Positions 8,843 to 17,850 of a DNA stretch of 64,000 bases are shown piece by piece. This stretch comes from Afipia birgiae 34632 (GTDB lineage Bacteria; Pseudomonadota; Alphaproteobacteria; Rhizobiales; Xanthobacteraceae). A program made the translations under genes and the position numbers. The notes under the pieces were generated by a model. The model made no database searches. It saw only the letters and a program-made list of their open reading frames with translations, and was not told where the DNA came from. Position 1 is the stretch's first letter; every line of letters starts with the position of its first letter. Location: NCBI RefSeq assembly GCF_000308295.2, contig NZ_HG326652.1, positions 2,019,732 through 2,083,731 on the forward strand, read 5' to 3'.

Positions 8843-9928
8843 CTATCCGGCCGCGTTGGCAACGGCTGCGTCATCGATCCCGACCGACCGGGCGGTGGCC
8901 GTGATGGAATTCCACGTCTCCTCGGTGAGCGGCACCCCGTTTTTGGTGCGGTCCGCGCGCATCGCCGCTTCCGGCTCGCCCGGAATCAGAACCGCATCGT
9001 GGCCCTGCGCCAGCTTGCTATCCTTGAAATAGGCGATGTAGCGGGCGACCTCGCCGTCGAAGAAATGCGCAGGATCAACGACTTTCGGATCGATGAAGAT
9101 TGCCAGCATGCCATTGGAGAAACGCCGGTCGGTCTTGGTCGCCCCGTTGCCGGTCAGCGCGCCGCCGAGCAGTTCGCACATCAGCGCGAGACCCGAACCC
9201 TTGTGTTCGCCGAAGGCGCGGATCGCGCCCTTGCCCTGCGCATGCACGCGGGGGCCATCCGTGTCGTAAGGCCCATAAAGCACATGCGGGTCTTCGCTGA
9301 GACTGCCATCCTGATCGACCAGCGCCCCCTTCGGCAGTTTCTTGCCGCCCCGGCTCGCGACCATCACCTTGCCTTCGGCGACGATCGAGGTCGCGAAGTC
9401 CAGCACGACAGGGCCCTGCCCCGGACGCGGGATGCCGACGCAATACGGTGCGGTGGAGAGCTTGCGCGCGACACCGCCATAAGGCGCGACCAACACCGAG
9501 CCCGCCGCGTTGACAAAGAAGATCGAAACCAGACCTTCCGCCGCCGCCATTTCCGCCCAGTCGCCGACGCGACCGAGATGACCGGAATTCTTCAGCGTCA
9601 TGGCCGAAAGCCCAACGGCCTTGCACTTGTCGATACCAACTCTCACAGCCTGCGGCGTCACCGTCTGGCCGTAGCCGAAGCCGCCATCAATCACCGCCAG
9701 CGACGGCGTATCGACCACCAGCTTGATGGTCTGGTCAGGGATGATGGCGCCCTCTTTCGCCCACTTCACATATTGCGGGACGCGGATGACGCCGTGGCTG
9801 TCATGTCCGGTCAGATTCGCCGTGGTCAGATAGGTGGCGATGCGTTCCGCCTCGGCCTTCGAGGAGCCTGCGCGCGAAAAGATGTCAGCGACGAAGCCGA
9901 TCAGCTTCTGGGAGTTGATTGTAACCAT
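8843..9928 (-). CDS. Ldh2/malate-lactate dehydrogenase family oxidoreductase
   Basis: A 361-residue member of the Ldh family 2 (YlbC/DlgD/ComC type), NAD(P)-dependent enzymes unrelated to classical LDH that act on 2-hydroxy or 2-keto acids such as malate, sulfolactate, ureidoglycolate and 2,3-diketogulonate. Family motifs seen: GHDSHGVIRVPQYV (near 53), GGFGYGQ, NSGHLGRVGDWAE, and the late segment GEHKGSGLALMCELLGGALTG. ATG 9928 lies 3 bases after the LivF-like stop, so the enzyme is translated from the transporter operon. It probably reduces or oxidises a hydroxy acid intermediate of the same pathway. Confidence 0.87.
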   Translation of the reverse strand: MVTINSQKLIGFVADIFSRAGSSKAEAERIATYLTTANLTGHDSHGVIRVPQYVKWAKEGAIIPDQTIKLVVDTPSLAVIDGGFGYGQTVTPQAVRVGIDKCKAVGLSAMTLKNSGHLGRVGDWAEMAAAEGLVSIFFVNAAGSVLVAPYGGVARKLSTAPYCVGIPRPGQGPVVLDFATSIVAEGKVMVASRGGKKLPKGALVDQDGSLSEDPHVLYGPYDTDGPRVHAQGKGAIRAFGEHKGSGLALMCELLGGALTGNGATKTDRRFSNGMLAIFIDPKVVDPAHFFDGEVARYIAYFKDSKLAQGHDAVLIPGEPEAAMRADRTKNGVPLTEETWNSITATARSVGIDDAAVANAAG

Positions 9929-9931
9929 GAT

Positions 9932-10660
9932 TTAGACGTTTGCCTTGGTATGGCCGCCTAGGTAAGCGGCTCTGATTGCTTCGTTACCCCACAATTCGTC
10001 AGGCTTGCCGCCGAGGGCGAGGCGGCCAGTCTCCAGCACGTAGCCATAATCGGCGACGGACAATCCCATTCGCGCATTTTGCTCGACAAGTAAAACAGTC
10101 GTGTCGCGGCGGATTTCGGCGATAATGCGAAACACCGCCTGCACGATCACGGGCGCAAGGCCGAGCGAGGGCTCATCAAGCAGCAGCAGGCGCGGCTTCG
10201 CCATTAAGCCTCGCGCCACCGCGACCATCTGCAATTGTCCGCCTGACAGCGTCCAGCCGAGCTTGTCGGAGAACGCGCGGATGTCCGGAAACAGATCGAA
10301 CATCGCATCGGCTTCGCGCGACAGTTGGGCCTTCGCAACGCGGCGGTTCGATGCGCCGAGCATGATGTTCTCTTTCACCGTGAGACCGGGAAACACCCGC
10401 CGCCCCTCCGGGACATGCGAAATGCCGAGGCGCACGATGGCTTCCGGTCCAAGGCCGACGATGGACTTGCCATCGAACAGGATTTCCCCGGCAGCAGGCT
10501 TTGCAAGACCGGAGATGGCACGAAGCGTGGTGGACTTTCCCGCGCCGTTGGAGCCGAGCAGCGTCACCACCTGCCCCGCGTCCACCTTCAGCGAGATTCC
10601 GCGCAGCGCTTCGATTTCGCCGTAGAGCACGATGAGGTCATTGATCTCGAGCAGCGCCAT
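9932..10660 (-). CDS. Branched-chain-type ABC transporter ATP-binding protein (LivF-like)
   Basis: A 242-residue cytoplasmic ATPase of an HAAT/Liv-type importer. Walker A is GSNGAGKS (36-43), the signature is LSGGQ in WTLSGGQLQM, and Walker B is LLLLDEPSLGLAP. The VPEGRRVFPGLTVKENI segment is diagnostic for the LivF branch. It starts 3 bases after the stop of the fused permease-ATPase gene and ends 3 bases before the Ldh2-type gene. Confidence 0.93.
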   Translation of the reverse strand: MALLEINDLIVLYGEIEALRGISLKVDAGQVVTLLGSNGAGKSTTLRAISGLAKPAAGEILFDGKSIVGLGPEAIVRLGISHVPEGRRVFPGLTVKENIMLGASNRRVAKAQLSREADAMFDLFPDIRAFSDKLGWTLSGGQLQMVAVARGLMAKPRLLLLDEPSLGLAPVIVQAVFRIIAEIRRDTTVLLVEQNARMGLSVADYGYVLETGRLALGGKPDELWGNEAIRAAYLGGHTKANV

Positions 10661-10663
10661 GTC

Positions 10664-12442
10664 TCACTCCGTCCCGAGATATGCGGAAATCACGTCGGGA
10701 TGCTGCAGCACCGCCAGCGATTCACCATCCGCGATGCGGCGTCCGAAGTTCAGTACGGTGATGTGCTGCGCCGCCTCCCGTACCAGCGTCATGTCGTGAT
10801 CGATGATGAGAATGGTGAGCCCCTGCGCCGCGATGCGCTTGAGCAGGTCATGCAGTTCGACCTTTTCGCTGGAATTCAGTCCGGCCGCGGGCTCGTCCAA
10901 CAACAGCAGCACCGGATTGCCGGCGAGCGCACGGGCAATCTCGATCAGGCGCTGATGGCCGTAGGAGAAGCTCGACACCAGTTCGTTGGCCCGCCCACCG
11001 AGTCCAACGAAGGTCAGGGCAGACATCGCGCGCTGCGTCAGTGCGTCCTGCCCTCCTTCGCCGATCAGCGTATTGCCCGGACGCTCCGCCCCGATCACCA
11101 CGTTCTCCAGCGCGGTCATGGAACGGAACAACCGGATATTCTGGAAAGTGCGGCCGAGCCCCGCCGCCGTGCGCTGATGTGCCGGCATGTCGGTCACGTC
11201 GGTGCCATCGAGAACGATCTTTCCTGACGTGGTCTTGTAAAGCCCGGACAGCATGTTGAGCGTGGTGGTCTTGCCGGACCCGTTCGGCCCGATCAGCGCG
11301 TGCACGCCGCCGCGGCGAACCGACAGATCAACCTTATCGACCGCCTTCAGGCCGCCGAAATGTTTCGACAGTCCGGTGACCTCGAGGACCATCTCCCCGC
11401 CGGTTTTGGCGGGCACCAGTTGCAATGCCGGACTTGCGACATGAGGCGGCGTCCTCGCCCGCCATTTGGTGATCAACTCCTGAACGAAGCCCCAGATGCC
11501 GTCCGGCATGAAGCGCACGATCAAAATCACGAACAGCCCGTAAATGGCGAGGTACAGCCCCGGTATGGTTTTGAGAAAGCGCAGCCATTCCGGAATGAGG
11601 ATCAGCAAGCCGGTGCCGATGGCGGCGCCGATCGGCGATGCCACGCCGCCGAGCAGCGCCATGGTCAGGAACACGATCGACTCAGCAAACGAGAATTGAT
11701 CCGGGCTGACGTAGGAGAAGCCGCCAGCGTAGAGCCCGCCGCCGATGCCGCCGAGCAACGCGGAGAGTGCGAACGCCATCACCTTGGTGCGGAAGATATC
11801 GATGCCCGCCACGCCCGCGGCGAGTTCATTATCGCGCACCGCGCGCATCGCGCGGCCGATCCGCGTGTCGGGCAGATGCCAGACAATGTATCCGATCAGC
11901 GCCAGCGCGGCGACGCAGAAGGCCAGGAAGGACTGCTGTGATTGGAACAGTGCAGGCCGTCCGATATTCGAGATGCCGTCGGGACCGCGCGTGAGCCAGA
12001 TCGCGTTGATCATGACCAGCGTCACGATCTGCTGGAACGAGATCGTCACCATGGCGAGGTAGTGACCGCCAAGCTTGAGCGTGCTCATGCCCAGAAATGC
12101 GCCGGCGGCCAGCGCCAGCAGCGAACCGGCAACGAGACAGATCCAGAAGTTGATCTGGTAATCGGCGGTGCCGAGACCGACGGCATAGGCGCCAAGACCG
12201 AAGAACGCGGCCTGAGCCAGATTGATCTGTCCGCACAGTCCGAGCACGACCGACAGCCCGAACACGGCGATGGCGAACGTTGTGGCCTGCATCAGGATGT
12301 TGAGGATATAGCCGTCGAAACTCATCGTGGCCGCCGCGAACACGGCGACCGCTGCGGCGAGGAAATACGGCAAGTGGCGCAGCACCAGTGGCGTGGAATG
12401 CATGGTGGCGGTGACGGGTATGTTTTCGCTGGGCACGCTCAT
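10664..12442 (-). CDS. Fused ABC transporter permease-ATPase (LivM-LivG-like)
   Basis: A 592-residue fusion of two Liv-type subunits. Residues about 25-330 are a polytopic LivM-like permease (GLSVVLGLCGQINLAQAAFFGLGAYAVG; later AESIVFLTMALLGGVASPIGA). Residues about 350-592 are a LivG-like ATPase with Walker A GPNGSGKTT, signature SYGHQRL and Walker B LLLLDEPAAGL. Permease and ATPase are thus covalently joined, in contrast to the second transporter in this window where they are separate genes. The ATG overlaps the stop of the LivH-like gene by 4 bases (ATGA). Confidence 0.92.
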   Translation of the reverse strand: MSVPSENIPVTATMHSTPLVLRHLPYFLAAAVAVFAAATMSFDGYILNILMQATTFAIAVFGLSVVLGLCGQINLAQAAFFGLGAYAVGLGTADYQINFWICLVAGSLLALAAGAFLGMSTLKLGGHYLAMVTISFQQIVTLVMINAIWLTRGPDGISNIGRPALFQSQQSFLAFCVAALALIGYIVWHLPDTRIGRAMRAVRDNELAAGVAGIDIFRTKVMAFALSALLGGIGGGLYAGGFSYVSPDQFSFAESIVFLTMALLGGVASPIGAAIGTGLLILIPEWLRFLKTIPGLYLAIYGLFVILIVRFMPDGIWGFVQELITKWRARTPPHVASPALQLVPAKTGGEMVLEVTGLSKHFGGLKAVDKVDLSVRRGGVHALIGPNGSGKTTTLNMLSGLYKTTSGKIVLDGTDVTDMPAHQRTAAGLGRTFQNIRLFRSMTALENVVIGAERPGNTLIGEGGQDALTQRAMSALTFVGLGGRANELVSSFSYGHQRLIEIARALAGNPVLLLLDEPAAGLNSSEKVELHDLLKRIAAQGLTILIIDHDMTLVREAAQHITVLNFGRRIADGESLAVLQHPDVISAYLGTE

Positions 12443-13314
12443 GCTTTTTCCGCCACGCGTTCGCCGAAGATGCCTTGCGGACGGAAGACCAGAAACGCGA
12501 TCAGCACGAGAAATGCGAACGCATCCTTGTACGGCACTGATACGTAAGCCGCCCCGAAGGTCTCGATGATGCCGAGCGCGATCCCGCCAATGATCGCGCC
12601 GGTGACGTCACCAAAGCCGCCGATGATGGTGGCGGCGAATGCCTTCAGCGCGATGGTCGCGCCCATCTGGATCGAGACGAAGAGGATTGGAGCCACCAGA
12701 ATGCCCGCCAGCCCTCCGAGCACTGCGGAGTAGATGAACGTGATCATGATCATGCTGGACACCGAGATGCCAAGCAGCGACGCCATCTCCTTGTCCTGCG
12801 AGGTCGCCTGCAGCTTCTTGCCGAGCATCGTGTGCTCGAAGAACCAGTAATTCAAAATCACCAGCGCGATGGTCACGGCGATGATCAGCAGATACTGGCT
12901 GTCGAGATAGACCGGCCCCAGCTGAATGCCCGGCGTCTCGAACCAGCCCTCCAGTACCTGCGGCGCGGGCCCGTAGATCGCCAGCACCGAATTCGCCAGG
13001 AAGATCGATGCGCCGATAGTGGCGATGATCACCGGAAGAAACGTGCGATGGCGCAGCGGATAATAGACGCCGAGATTGAAGATCACGCCGAACAGCGCCA
13101 TCCCTCCCAGCGAGATCAGAAACGATAGCCAGTACGGCCACTGCAGGTCGACGGCAAACACCACCATCAGGAATGCCGCCACCATCGAAAACTCGCCCTG
13201 GGCGAAGTTCACGACGTTGGTTGCGCGGAAAATCAGCACGAAGCCCAGCGCCACGAGCGCGTAGACCGAGCCGATACCGATGCCCGTAAAGAGCAACTGA
13301 AGGATCTGATCCAT
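12439..13314 (-). CDS. Branched-chain-type ABC transporter permease (LivH-like)
   Basis: A 291-residue inner-membrane permease with about eight hydrophobic segments. The LivH signature FIFRATNVVNFAQGEF-like segment (LIFRATNVVNFAQGEFSM) and the late cytoplasmic loop KAFAATIIGGFGDVTGAIIGG are present. The start is ATG 13314 (MDQILQLLFTG); an upstream extension to 13383 would run through the intergenic hairpin side and lacks family similarity. It is separated from the binding-protein gene by 105 bases that hold a strong hairpin, and overlaps the next gene by 4 bases. Confidence 0.92.
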   Translation of the reverse strand: MDQILQLLFTGIGIGSVYALVALGFVLIFRATNVVNFAQGEFSMVAAFLMVVFAVDLQWPYWLSFLISLGGMALFGVIFNLGVYYPLRHRTFLPVIIATIGASIFLANSVLAIYGPAPQVLEGWFETPGIQLGPVYLDSQYLLIIAVTIALVILNYWFFEHTMLGKKLQATSQDKEMASLLGISVSSMIMITFIYSAVLGGLAGILVAPILFVSIQMGATIALKAFAATIIGGFGDVTGAIIGGIALGIIETFGAAYVSVPYKDAFAFLVLIAFLVFRPQGIFGERVAEKA

Positions 13315-13385
13315 AACATCCGACTTTCGGGCATTGCCGGCCTGCCAAGCGGCCGACCCACATGGAGACGAACTGACAGACACGA

Positions 13386-13412
13386 GGCGGCTTCCCTGAA
13401 TGGGAAGCCGCC
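13386..13412 (-). terminator. Intercistronic stem-loop after the binding-protein gene
   Basis: GGCGGCTTCCC (13386-13396) pairs perfectly with GGGAAGCCGCC (13402-13412) around a 5-base loop. It lies 7 bases after the stop of the periplasmic binding protein gene and before the LivH-like gene. No T-tract follows, so it is better seen as an mRNA-stabilising or attenuating hairpin that lets the binding protein be made in excess of the membrane subunits. Confidence 0.75.
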
Positions 13413-13419
13413 GTCACGC

Positions 13420-14565
13420 CTATCTCTTCGCTTCGATATGCTTATCGAAGACGATGCTGCCCTTGTCGTTCTTCACGATGTTGTAGCCGTGAAGGCCGTC
13501 GCCGTTTTCATCGAAGTTGTATTGGCCTTCAGCGCCTTCGAATCCCTTGATCGCCAGGATCGCACTGCGGACCTTTTCCGGCTCGGTGGACTTTGCCGTG
13601 TTCATCGCCTTTGCAAGCACAGTGACGGCGTCATAGGTCCATGCGCTCTGGTTGTCCGGCGCGAGCTTGTAGGCATCGCGGTAGGCCTTGCCGTAGGCCT
13701 TGGCCGTCGGGCTGGACTCTTCGGCATAGTCAGCAACGCCGTAGGTTCCAAAGAGCGATGCGCCCGCGAGGCGCGTCGATGACACACCGACGATGGATGG
13801 GGAGCCGACCCACGGAATGTTGACGCCGAGCTGGCGCAACTGACGAGCGAAGATGCCGAGATCGTTCTCGAAAGTGAAATACGAGCCGAGAACGTCAGCG
13901 CCGGATTGCTTGATGGCCAGCACCACCGGGGTGAAGTCCTGGCTCTGGTTGGCATAGCCCTGAACCAGCACCGGCGTCACACCAAGCTTGCTCAGTCCTT
14001 CGGTGAGCGCCTTGCCGCCTGCCGTGCCGAACGCGTCGGTGGAATGCAGCACGGCCCACTTCTTTTTGCCGAGCGTGTTGGTGCCGTAGTCGGCGATCAC
14101 GCTGCCCGAATAGCTGTCGTTCGGACGGAAGCGAAACAGCCACTTGTTGCCCATATGGGTCAGGTTGGGATCGGTCCCTCCGATCGCCATCGGCTTGCCG
14201 AGCTTCAGAACGTCCGGCGCCATCGCATGCACCTGCGTGGAGCGGATCGAGCCGAGGAACGCGACGATATCCTGCTGGGCGGCGAGCTTTGAGAATGCGA
14301 GCACAACACCTGGATTGGTAGTCTGGTCATCCTCAGTGATGAGTTCGACCTGTTTTCCGAGAACCCCGCCCGCCTTGTTGACGGCCTCTAATGCCAGCTT
14401 TGCGCCGTTGAGCGCGAACTTGCCCTGCTCCGCAGCCGACCCGGTCACCGGAAGAACCATGCCGATCTTGATGGTGGCGCCCTGAGCTCCGGCGCTTTTG
14501 ATGAATGCAGGCGCCGCAAGTATTGCGCCGACACCGACAGAGAAATCACGTCGCGTTAATTTCAT
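13420..14565 (-). CDS. Liv-type ABC transporter substrate-binding protein, probable Tat substrate
   Basis: A 381-residue periplasmic binding protein (Peripla_BP_6 fold). The N-terminus KLTRRDFSVGVGAILAAPA is a twin-arginine-like signal ending near AGAQG; the mature protein starts TIKIGMVLPVTGSAAEQG, the usual first strand and ligand loop. TEDDQTTNPG and WTYDAVTVLAKAM are further family features. ATG 14565 has GGGAGGACG upstream, which decides it over an in-frame start 15 bases earlier. First gene of the operon, so the promoter should lie in 14566-14868. Ligand unknown; the downstream enzymes point to a sugar acid or related carboxylate rather than an amino acid. Confidence 0.9.
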   Translation of the reverse strand: MKLTRRDFSVGVGAILAAPAFIKSAGAQGATIKIGMVLPVTGSAAEQGKFALNGAKLALEAVNKAGGVLGKQVELITEDDQTTNPGVVLAFSKLAAQQDIVAFLGSIRSTQVHAMAPDVLKLGKPMAIGGTDPNLTHMGNKWLFRFRPNDSYSGSVIADYGTNTLGKKKWAVLHSTDAFGTAGGKALTEGLSKLGVTPVLVQGYANQSQDFTPVVLAIKQSGADVLGSYFTFENDLGIFARQLRQLGVNIPWVGSPSIVGVSSTRLAGASLFGTYGVADYAEESSPTAKAYGKAYRDAYKLAPDNQSAWTYDAVTVLAKAMNTAKSTEPEKVRSAILAIKGFEGAEGQYNFDENGDGLHGYNIVKNDKGSIVFDKHIEAKR

Positions 14566-14868
14566 TCGTCGTCCTCCCAAATGACCGTGCTTTTGTCCGC
14601 CGGCCTTGAGAAGGATTAGATGTCCGAAAAACGAGATTGTCTACCGATCCGAGGAGGATTTATCTCAAACATCCGATCATTGCGCTGCAACGCGCGAAAT
14701 GACCAGGCAGCGCCCGGAAGCGGCCTGATGCCCATCCGTCACAAGAATGACAGGAAACGCCTTCTGGCGATTTTGCAATTTTGGTGCACTGCGCTACATT
14801 TTCGCGTGAACCAAAGCATGCTATGAGCGACCAATACTTATCGCGACCGCAACCGATGGTGTTTTGCA
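14566..14868. other. Divergent intergenic region, promoter area of the sugar-acid operon
   Basis: About 300 bases between the divergent binding-protein gene and a small exported protein gene. It is AT-richer than the genes around it and should hold both promoters. I see no clear repeat, no small gene with a ribosome site and no operator I can name. Confidence 0.5.
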
Positions 14869-15372
14869 ATGTCTTTTCCCGCTTCGCGCTTTTATTTTCG
14901 GCGTTTCCGCAGTGCGGCCCTGGCTACAGCCGTTCTGATGGTCCCGGCATTCGCGCACGACGATTCCGCCCCGTTTGCCAATTATGCAGGCAACTGGTCC
15001 GGGAACGGCACGATCACCATCGCGGAGGGCGGAACGGAGCGCATCCGCTGCCGGGGCACCTACACCGTGGACGGTAGCGGTAACAACCTGCATCAGGTCC
15101 TGCGCTGCGCCAGCGACAGCTACAAATTCGAGCTGACCAGCAACATCGCGGCCAGGGGTGGCAACATCACCGGTTCGTGGAGCGAAGCCAGCCGCGGTGT
15201 CAACGGCACCGTCGAAGGCAGCATCGCAAACGGGCAAGTCAGTGCGCTGGTCCAGACCAACGGTTACGCAGCGAGTTTCAACGTCGCGACCCGCGGCAAC
15301 AAGCAATCGGTCAATATCAGCTCCAAGGGCGAGCTTCGCGGCGTCACGATCAGCCTGGCGCGCAGCAACTAA
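14869..15372 (+). CDS. Small exported protein of unknown function
   Basis: A 167-residue protein with a basic N-terminus and signal peptide (about 1-29, VLMVPAFAH). The mature part has a beta-rich pattern, FANYAGNWSGNGTITIAEGGTERIRC ... CRGTY ... LHQVLRCASDSYKFELTSNI ... GSWSEASRGVNGTVEG, and looks like a small calycin/lipocalin-like barrel with two or three cysteines. I do not recognise a named function. ATG 14869 follows an AT-rich leader without a strong ribosome site. A rho-independent terminator lies 21 bases downstream, so it is probably monocistronic. Confidence 0.75.
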   Translation: MSFPASRFYFRRFRSAALATAVLMVPAFAHDDSAPFANYAGNWSGNGTITIAEGGTERIRCRGTYTVDGSGNNLHQVLRCASDSYKFELTSNIAARGGNITGSWSEASRGVNGTVEGSIANGQVSALVQTNGYAASFNVATRGNKQSVNISSKGELRGVTISLARSN

Positions 15373-15393
15373 ACTCTGCAATCCATCATCAAA

Positions 15394-15422
15394 AAGCCCG
15401 CCGATAAGAAATCGGCGGGCTT
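15394..15422 (+). terminator. Rho-independent terminator (probably bidirectional)
   Basis: AAGCCCGCCGAT (15394-15405) pairs with ATCGGCGGGCTT (15411-15422) around AAGAA; TTCTTTCTGTTT follows on the plus strand and an A-run precedes it. It lies between the small exported protein gene and the convergent RND transporter gene and can serve both. Confidence 0.9.
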
Positions 15423-15446
15423 CTTTCTGTTTAGGATGACGTCTGC

Positions 15447-17801
15447 CTATTTGCTGCGCAGCGCCGCCTTGAGGCGATGCGACGTGCTCATGAGCCACAT
15501 CGCCGTCGGACGCAGGATGAAGAGGTCGGCGATCAGCGCCGCGATCATGGAGAAGGCGCTGAGCCAGCCGAACAGGCGCAGCGACGGCAGGTCCGAGAAC
15601 ACCGTGACCACGAGGCCGCACGCCAGCACCACCGTGGTCAGGATCAGGGCCGGCCCGACCAGCACGGTGGCACGCTCGACCGCCTGCGCCTCGTCCACGC
15701 CGGGCTTTTCCTCCAGCCGCAGCCGGTTGAGGAAGTGGATGGTGGCGCTCAATCCCAATCCGAACGATACGGTGAGCGCGACCACGCTGGCGAATTGCAA
15801 CCCCTCCCCCAGTAGCCACAATACGGTGCCCGACAGCACCACCGGGAAGATGCCCGGCAGGATGCTCGCGAACATCACCACCACCGAGCGGAATGCCAGT
15901 CCGATAAACACCGCCACCAGCAGAAATTCGATGGTGAGGCCGTGGTTGAGCTTGCCGATCATGCTGGCGCTGTTGCGCGCCGCGATCGCGGACAGACCGG
16001 TCACGGCGATGTTGTAACCGGGATGCGCGCTTCGGACCGCGCCCATCGCGGCGTCGAGTTTCTCCACCGTCGGCAGAATCTGACTCGAATCGAGGTCGGG
16101 CACACGCCCCGAGACCACCACCGCGTCCTGGTTCTCGGAAATGAAGCGCCGCGACAGATATTTCGGCAGCACATCGACATATTCTTTCAGGATCGCCACG
16201 TCGGAGCGCCCGGCCTTTTCGGCCAGCCAGCGCCGCAGCGTCTCGATCGACCAGACGTTGCCGACCCCCGCCTGTTTCTCAATGATCGAGTGAACGGCAG
16301 CGATGGTGTCCAGCGTATCGGTATCGTACAGCGACTTGCCCTTGGGGAACTCGATCAGCACATCGATCGGATTGGCGCCGGTCAGCTTGGCGTCGAGGCG
16401 GCTGGAAGCTTCGACGGCCTGCTGCTTGTCCGGCACCTGGTCAGCCAGCCGGTAACGCGGCTCAAGGCTCGCATAGATAATGCCGAGACCGAACACCACG
16501 AGCAGCGCAATCAGGCTGAAAAGACCGGGACGGCCGACCATTCGCTTGGCGATAAACGCGCAGAACGCGCGCAAAGCTTCGACGCCACGGTCCGCACCCT
16601 TCACCTTGGTGGCAAGCAGGTTCTCCTTGCGCACCAGCAGCACGCCGAACACCGGCACCAGCGACAGCACGGCGATCAGCGCGATGACCGTCGCCATCAA
16701 TCCGGCTTCGCCGAAGGTGCGGATCAGGTCCGAATCGGAAAACTGCAGGGCGAGAAACGACAGCGCAGCGGTGCCGTGGGTCAGCACGCAAGCCGGCCCC
16801 ACCACCAGCACGGCATTGCGGAAGGCGGTATATTTGTCCTCGCCCGCGATCAGCCGGTCGCGCGCCGCAAAGGTCAACTGCATCGAGTCGGCAAAACTGA
16901 TAACCATGATGAGCGGCGTCATCACGTTCAGGAACATGTTGAGGCTGAACCCGAGCCAGCCCAGCGTGCCGATCGACAGCAGGATCGCCAAAAGCGGCGG
17001 AAAGGCCGCGACAATCATGAACGAGATGCGACGGAAGAAGATGATCGCAATGATGCAGCCGGCGAGAATGCCGGCGATGTTGTAGGTCAGGCCGTCGCGC
17101 TCGACCGCGTTGCGGATTTCGAGCTGCATCACCGGTACGCCGGACAGCTGGCTGTTGAGGCTGGTGCCCTCAAGATCCTCGTTCATGATCTTGCGGACTT
17201 CGCCGATGGTCGTCTTGAGCCCCTTGTTGCCGACAATCGCGGGATCGAGTGCGAGCACGATCAGCGCCAGCGTGCCGTCCTCCGACAGCAGCTTGCCCTT
17301 GATGACCTCGTTGTCCCGGACGCGCTTGATGAATTCGTCGTAGGCCGCACCTTCCGGCAGCGTTTCCGGGAACAGCGCAGCGGGCAACTTGCCGCCCTCG
17401 GGCGGCTGGCGTGCGGAGAACAGCGAGATGATGCCGCGGGTGCCGTCCACGAGTTGGAGGTCCGTGACGAGATCGCGTATTTTCTCGAGCGAGGAACGCT
17501 CCAGCAGCGACTTGCCCTCCACCACCACCAGCACGTCATACTCGCTGGAGGGGAAACGCTTGGTCACCTCTTCATATTGTTTGTATTCGGGCGTATCGGA
17601 GCGAAATAGCTGGCTGAGCGAATCGTCGATCTTGATGCGCTGAATGCCGAACACCGCGACGACACAGAGCGCGAGCAGGACAGTGGCCGCCAGCTTCGGC
17701 GCGCGCAGCGCGATCAGACCGATCCGTTCGAGCCCGAATGCGATGCTGAAGTGATGCTTTCCGGAATCGCCTTGAACAGGCTCTTTTGAAATCTGATGCA
17801 A
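15447..17801 (-). CDS. RND superfamily (MMPL-type) transporter
   Basis: A 784-residue inner-membrane exporter with two repeats, each a transmembrane helix, a large periplasmic loop and a group of five helices. The first loop starts IQRIKIDDSLSQLFRSDTPEYKQYEEV; GLTIEFLLVAVFIGLAFRSVVVMF opens the second helix group; SFADSMQ and SFGLGLSATIHFLNRL are the membrane charged/polar motifs in the two halves. Such proteins export lipids (HpnN moves hopanoids) but the substrate here is unknown. The start is uncertain: TTG 17801 is the only plausible initiator before an in-frame stop upstream, and it lacks a clear ribosome site. It ends close to the terminator at 15394-15422 and starts beside the paired-hairpin element. 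Confidence 0.85.
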   Translation of the reverse strand: MHQISKEPVQGDSGKHHFSIAFGLERIGLIALRAPKLAATVLLALCVVAVFGIQRIKIDDSLSQLFRSDTPEYKQYEEVTKRFPSSEYDVLVVVEGKSLLERSSLEKIRDLVTDLQLVDGTRGIISLFSARQPPEGGKLPAALFPETLPEGAAYDEFIKRVRDNEVIKGKLLSEDGTLALIVLALDPAIVGNKGLKTTIGEVRKIMNEDLEGTSLNSQLSGVPVMQLEIRNAVERDGLTYNIAGILAGCIIAIIFFRRISFMIVAAFPPLLAILLSIGTLGWLGFSLNMFLNVMTPLIMVISFADSMQLTFAARDRLIAGEDKYTAFRNAVLVVGPACVLTHGTAALSFLALQFSDSDLIRTFGEAGLMATVIALIAVLSLVPVFGVLLVRKENLLATKVKGADRGVEALRAFCAFIAKRMVGRPGLFSLIALLVVFGLGIIYASLEPRYRLADQVPDKQQAVEASSRLDAKLTGANPIDVLIEFPKGKSLYDTDTLDTIAAVHSIIEKQAGVGNVWSIETLRRWLAEKAGRSDVAILKEYVDVLPKYLSRRFISENQDAVVVSGRVPDLDSSQILPTVEKLDAAMGAVRSAHPGYNIAVTGLSAIAARNSASMIGKLNHGLTIEFLLVAVFIGLAFRSVVVMFASILPGIFPVVLSGTVLWLLGEGLQFASVVALTVSFGLGLSATIHFLNRLRLEEKPGVDEAQAVERATVLVGPALILTTVVLACGLVVTVFSDLPSLRLFGWLSAFSMIAALIADLFILRPTAMWLMSTSHRLKAALRSK

Positions 17802-17850
17802 CGGGACAGTTCCGATTCGAGGTAAGCCGACGTTTTATCTAGCAGATTCC

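Noticed and set aside
13315-13383. Longer N-terminus for the LivH-like permease
   Set aside because: The extra residues come from the intergenic space, are not hydrophobic and do not resemble LivH; ATG 13314 begins the family sequence.
15942-17609. A 555-codon open frame on the plus strand opposite the RND transporter
   Set aside because: Antisense shadow with charged low-complexity product and no ribosome site; the minus-strand transporter has clear family motifs.
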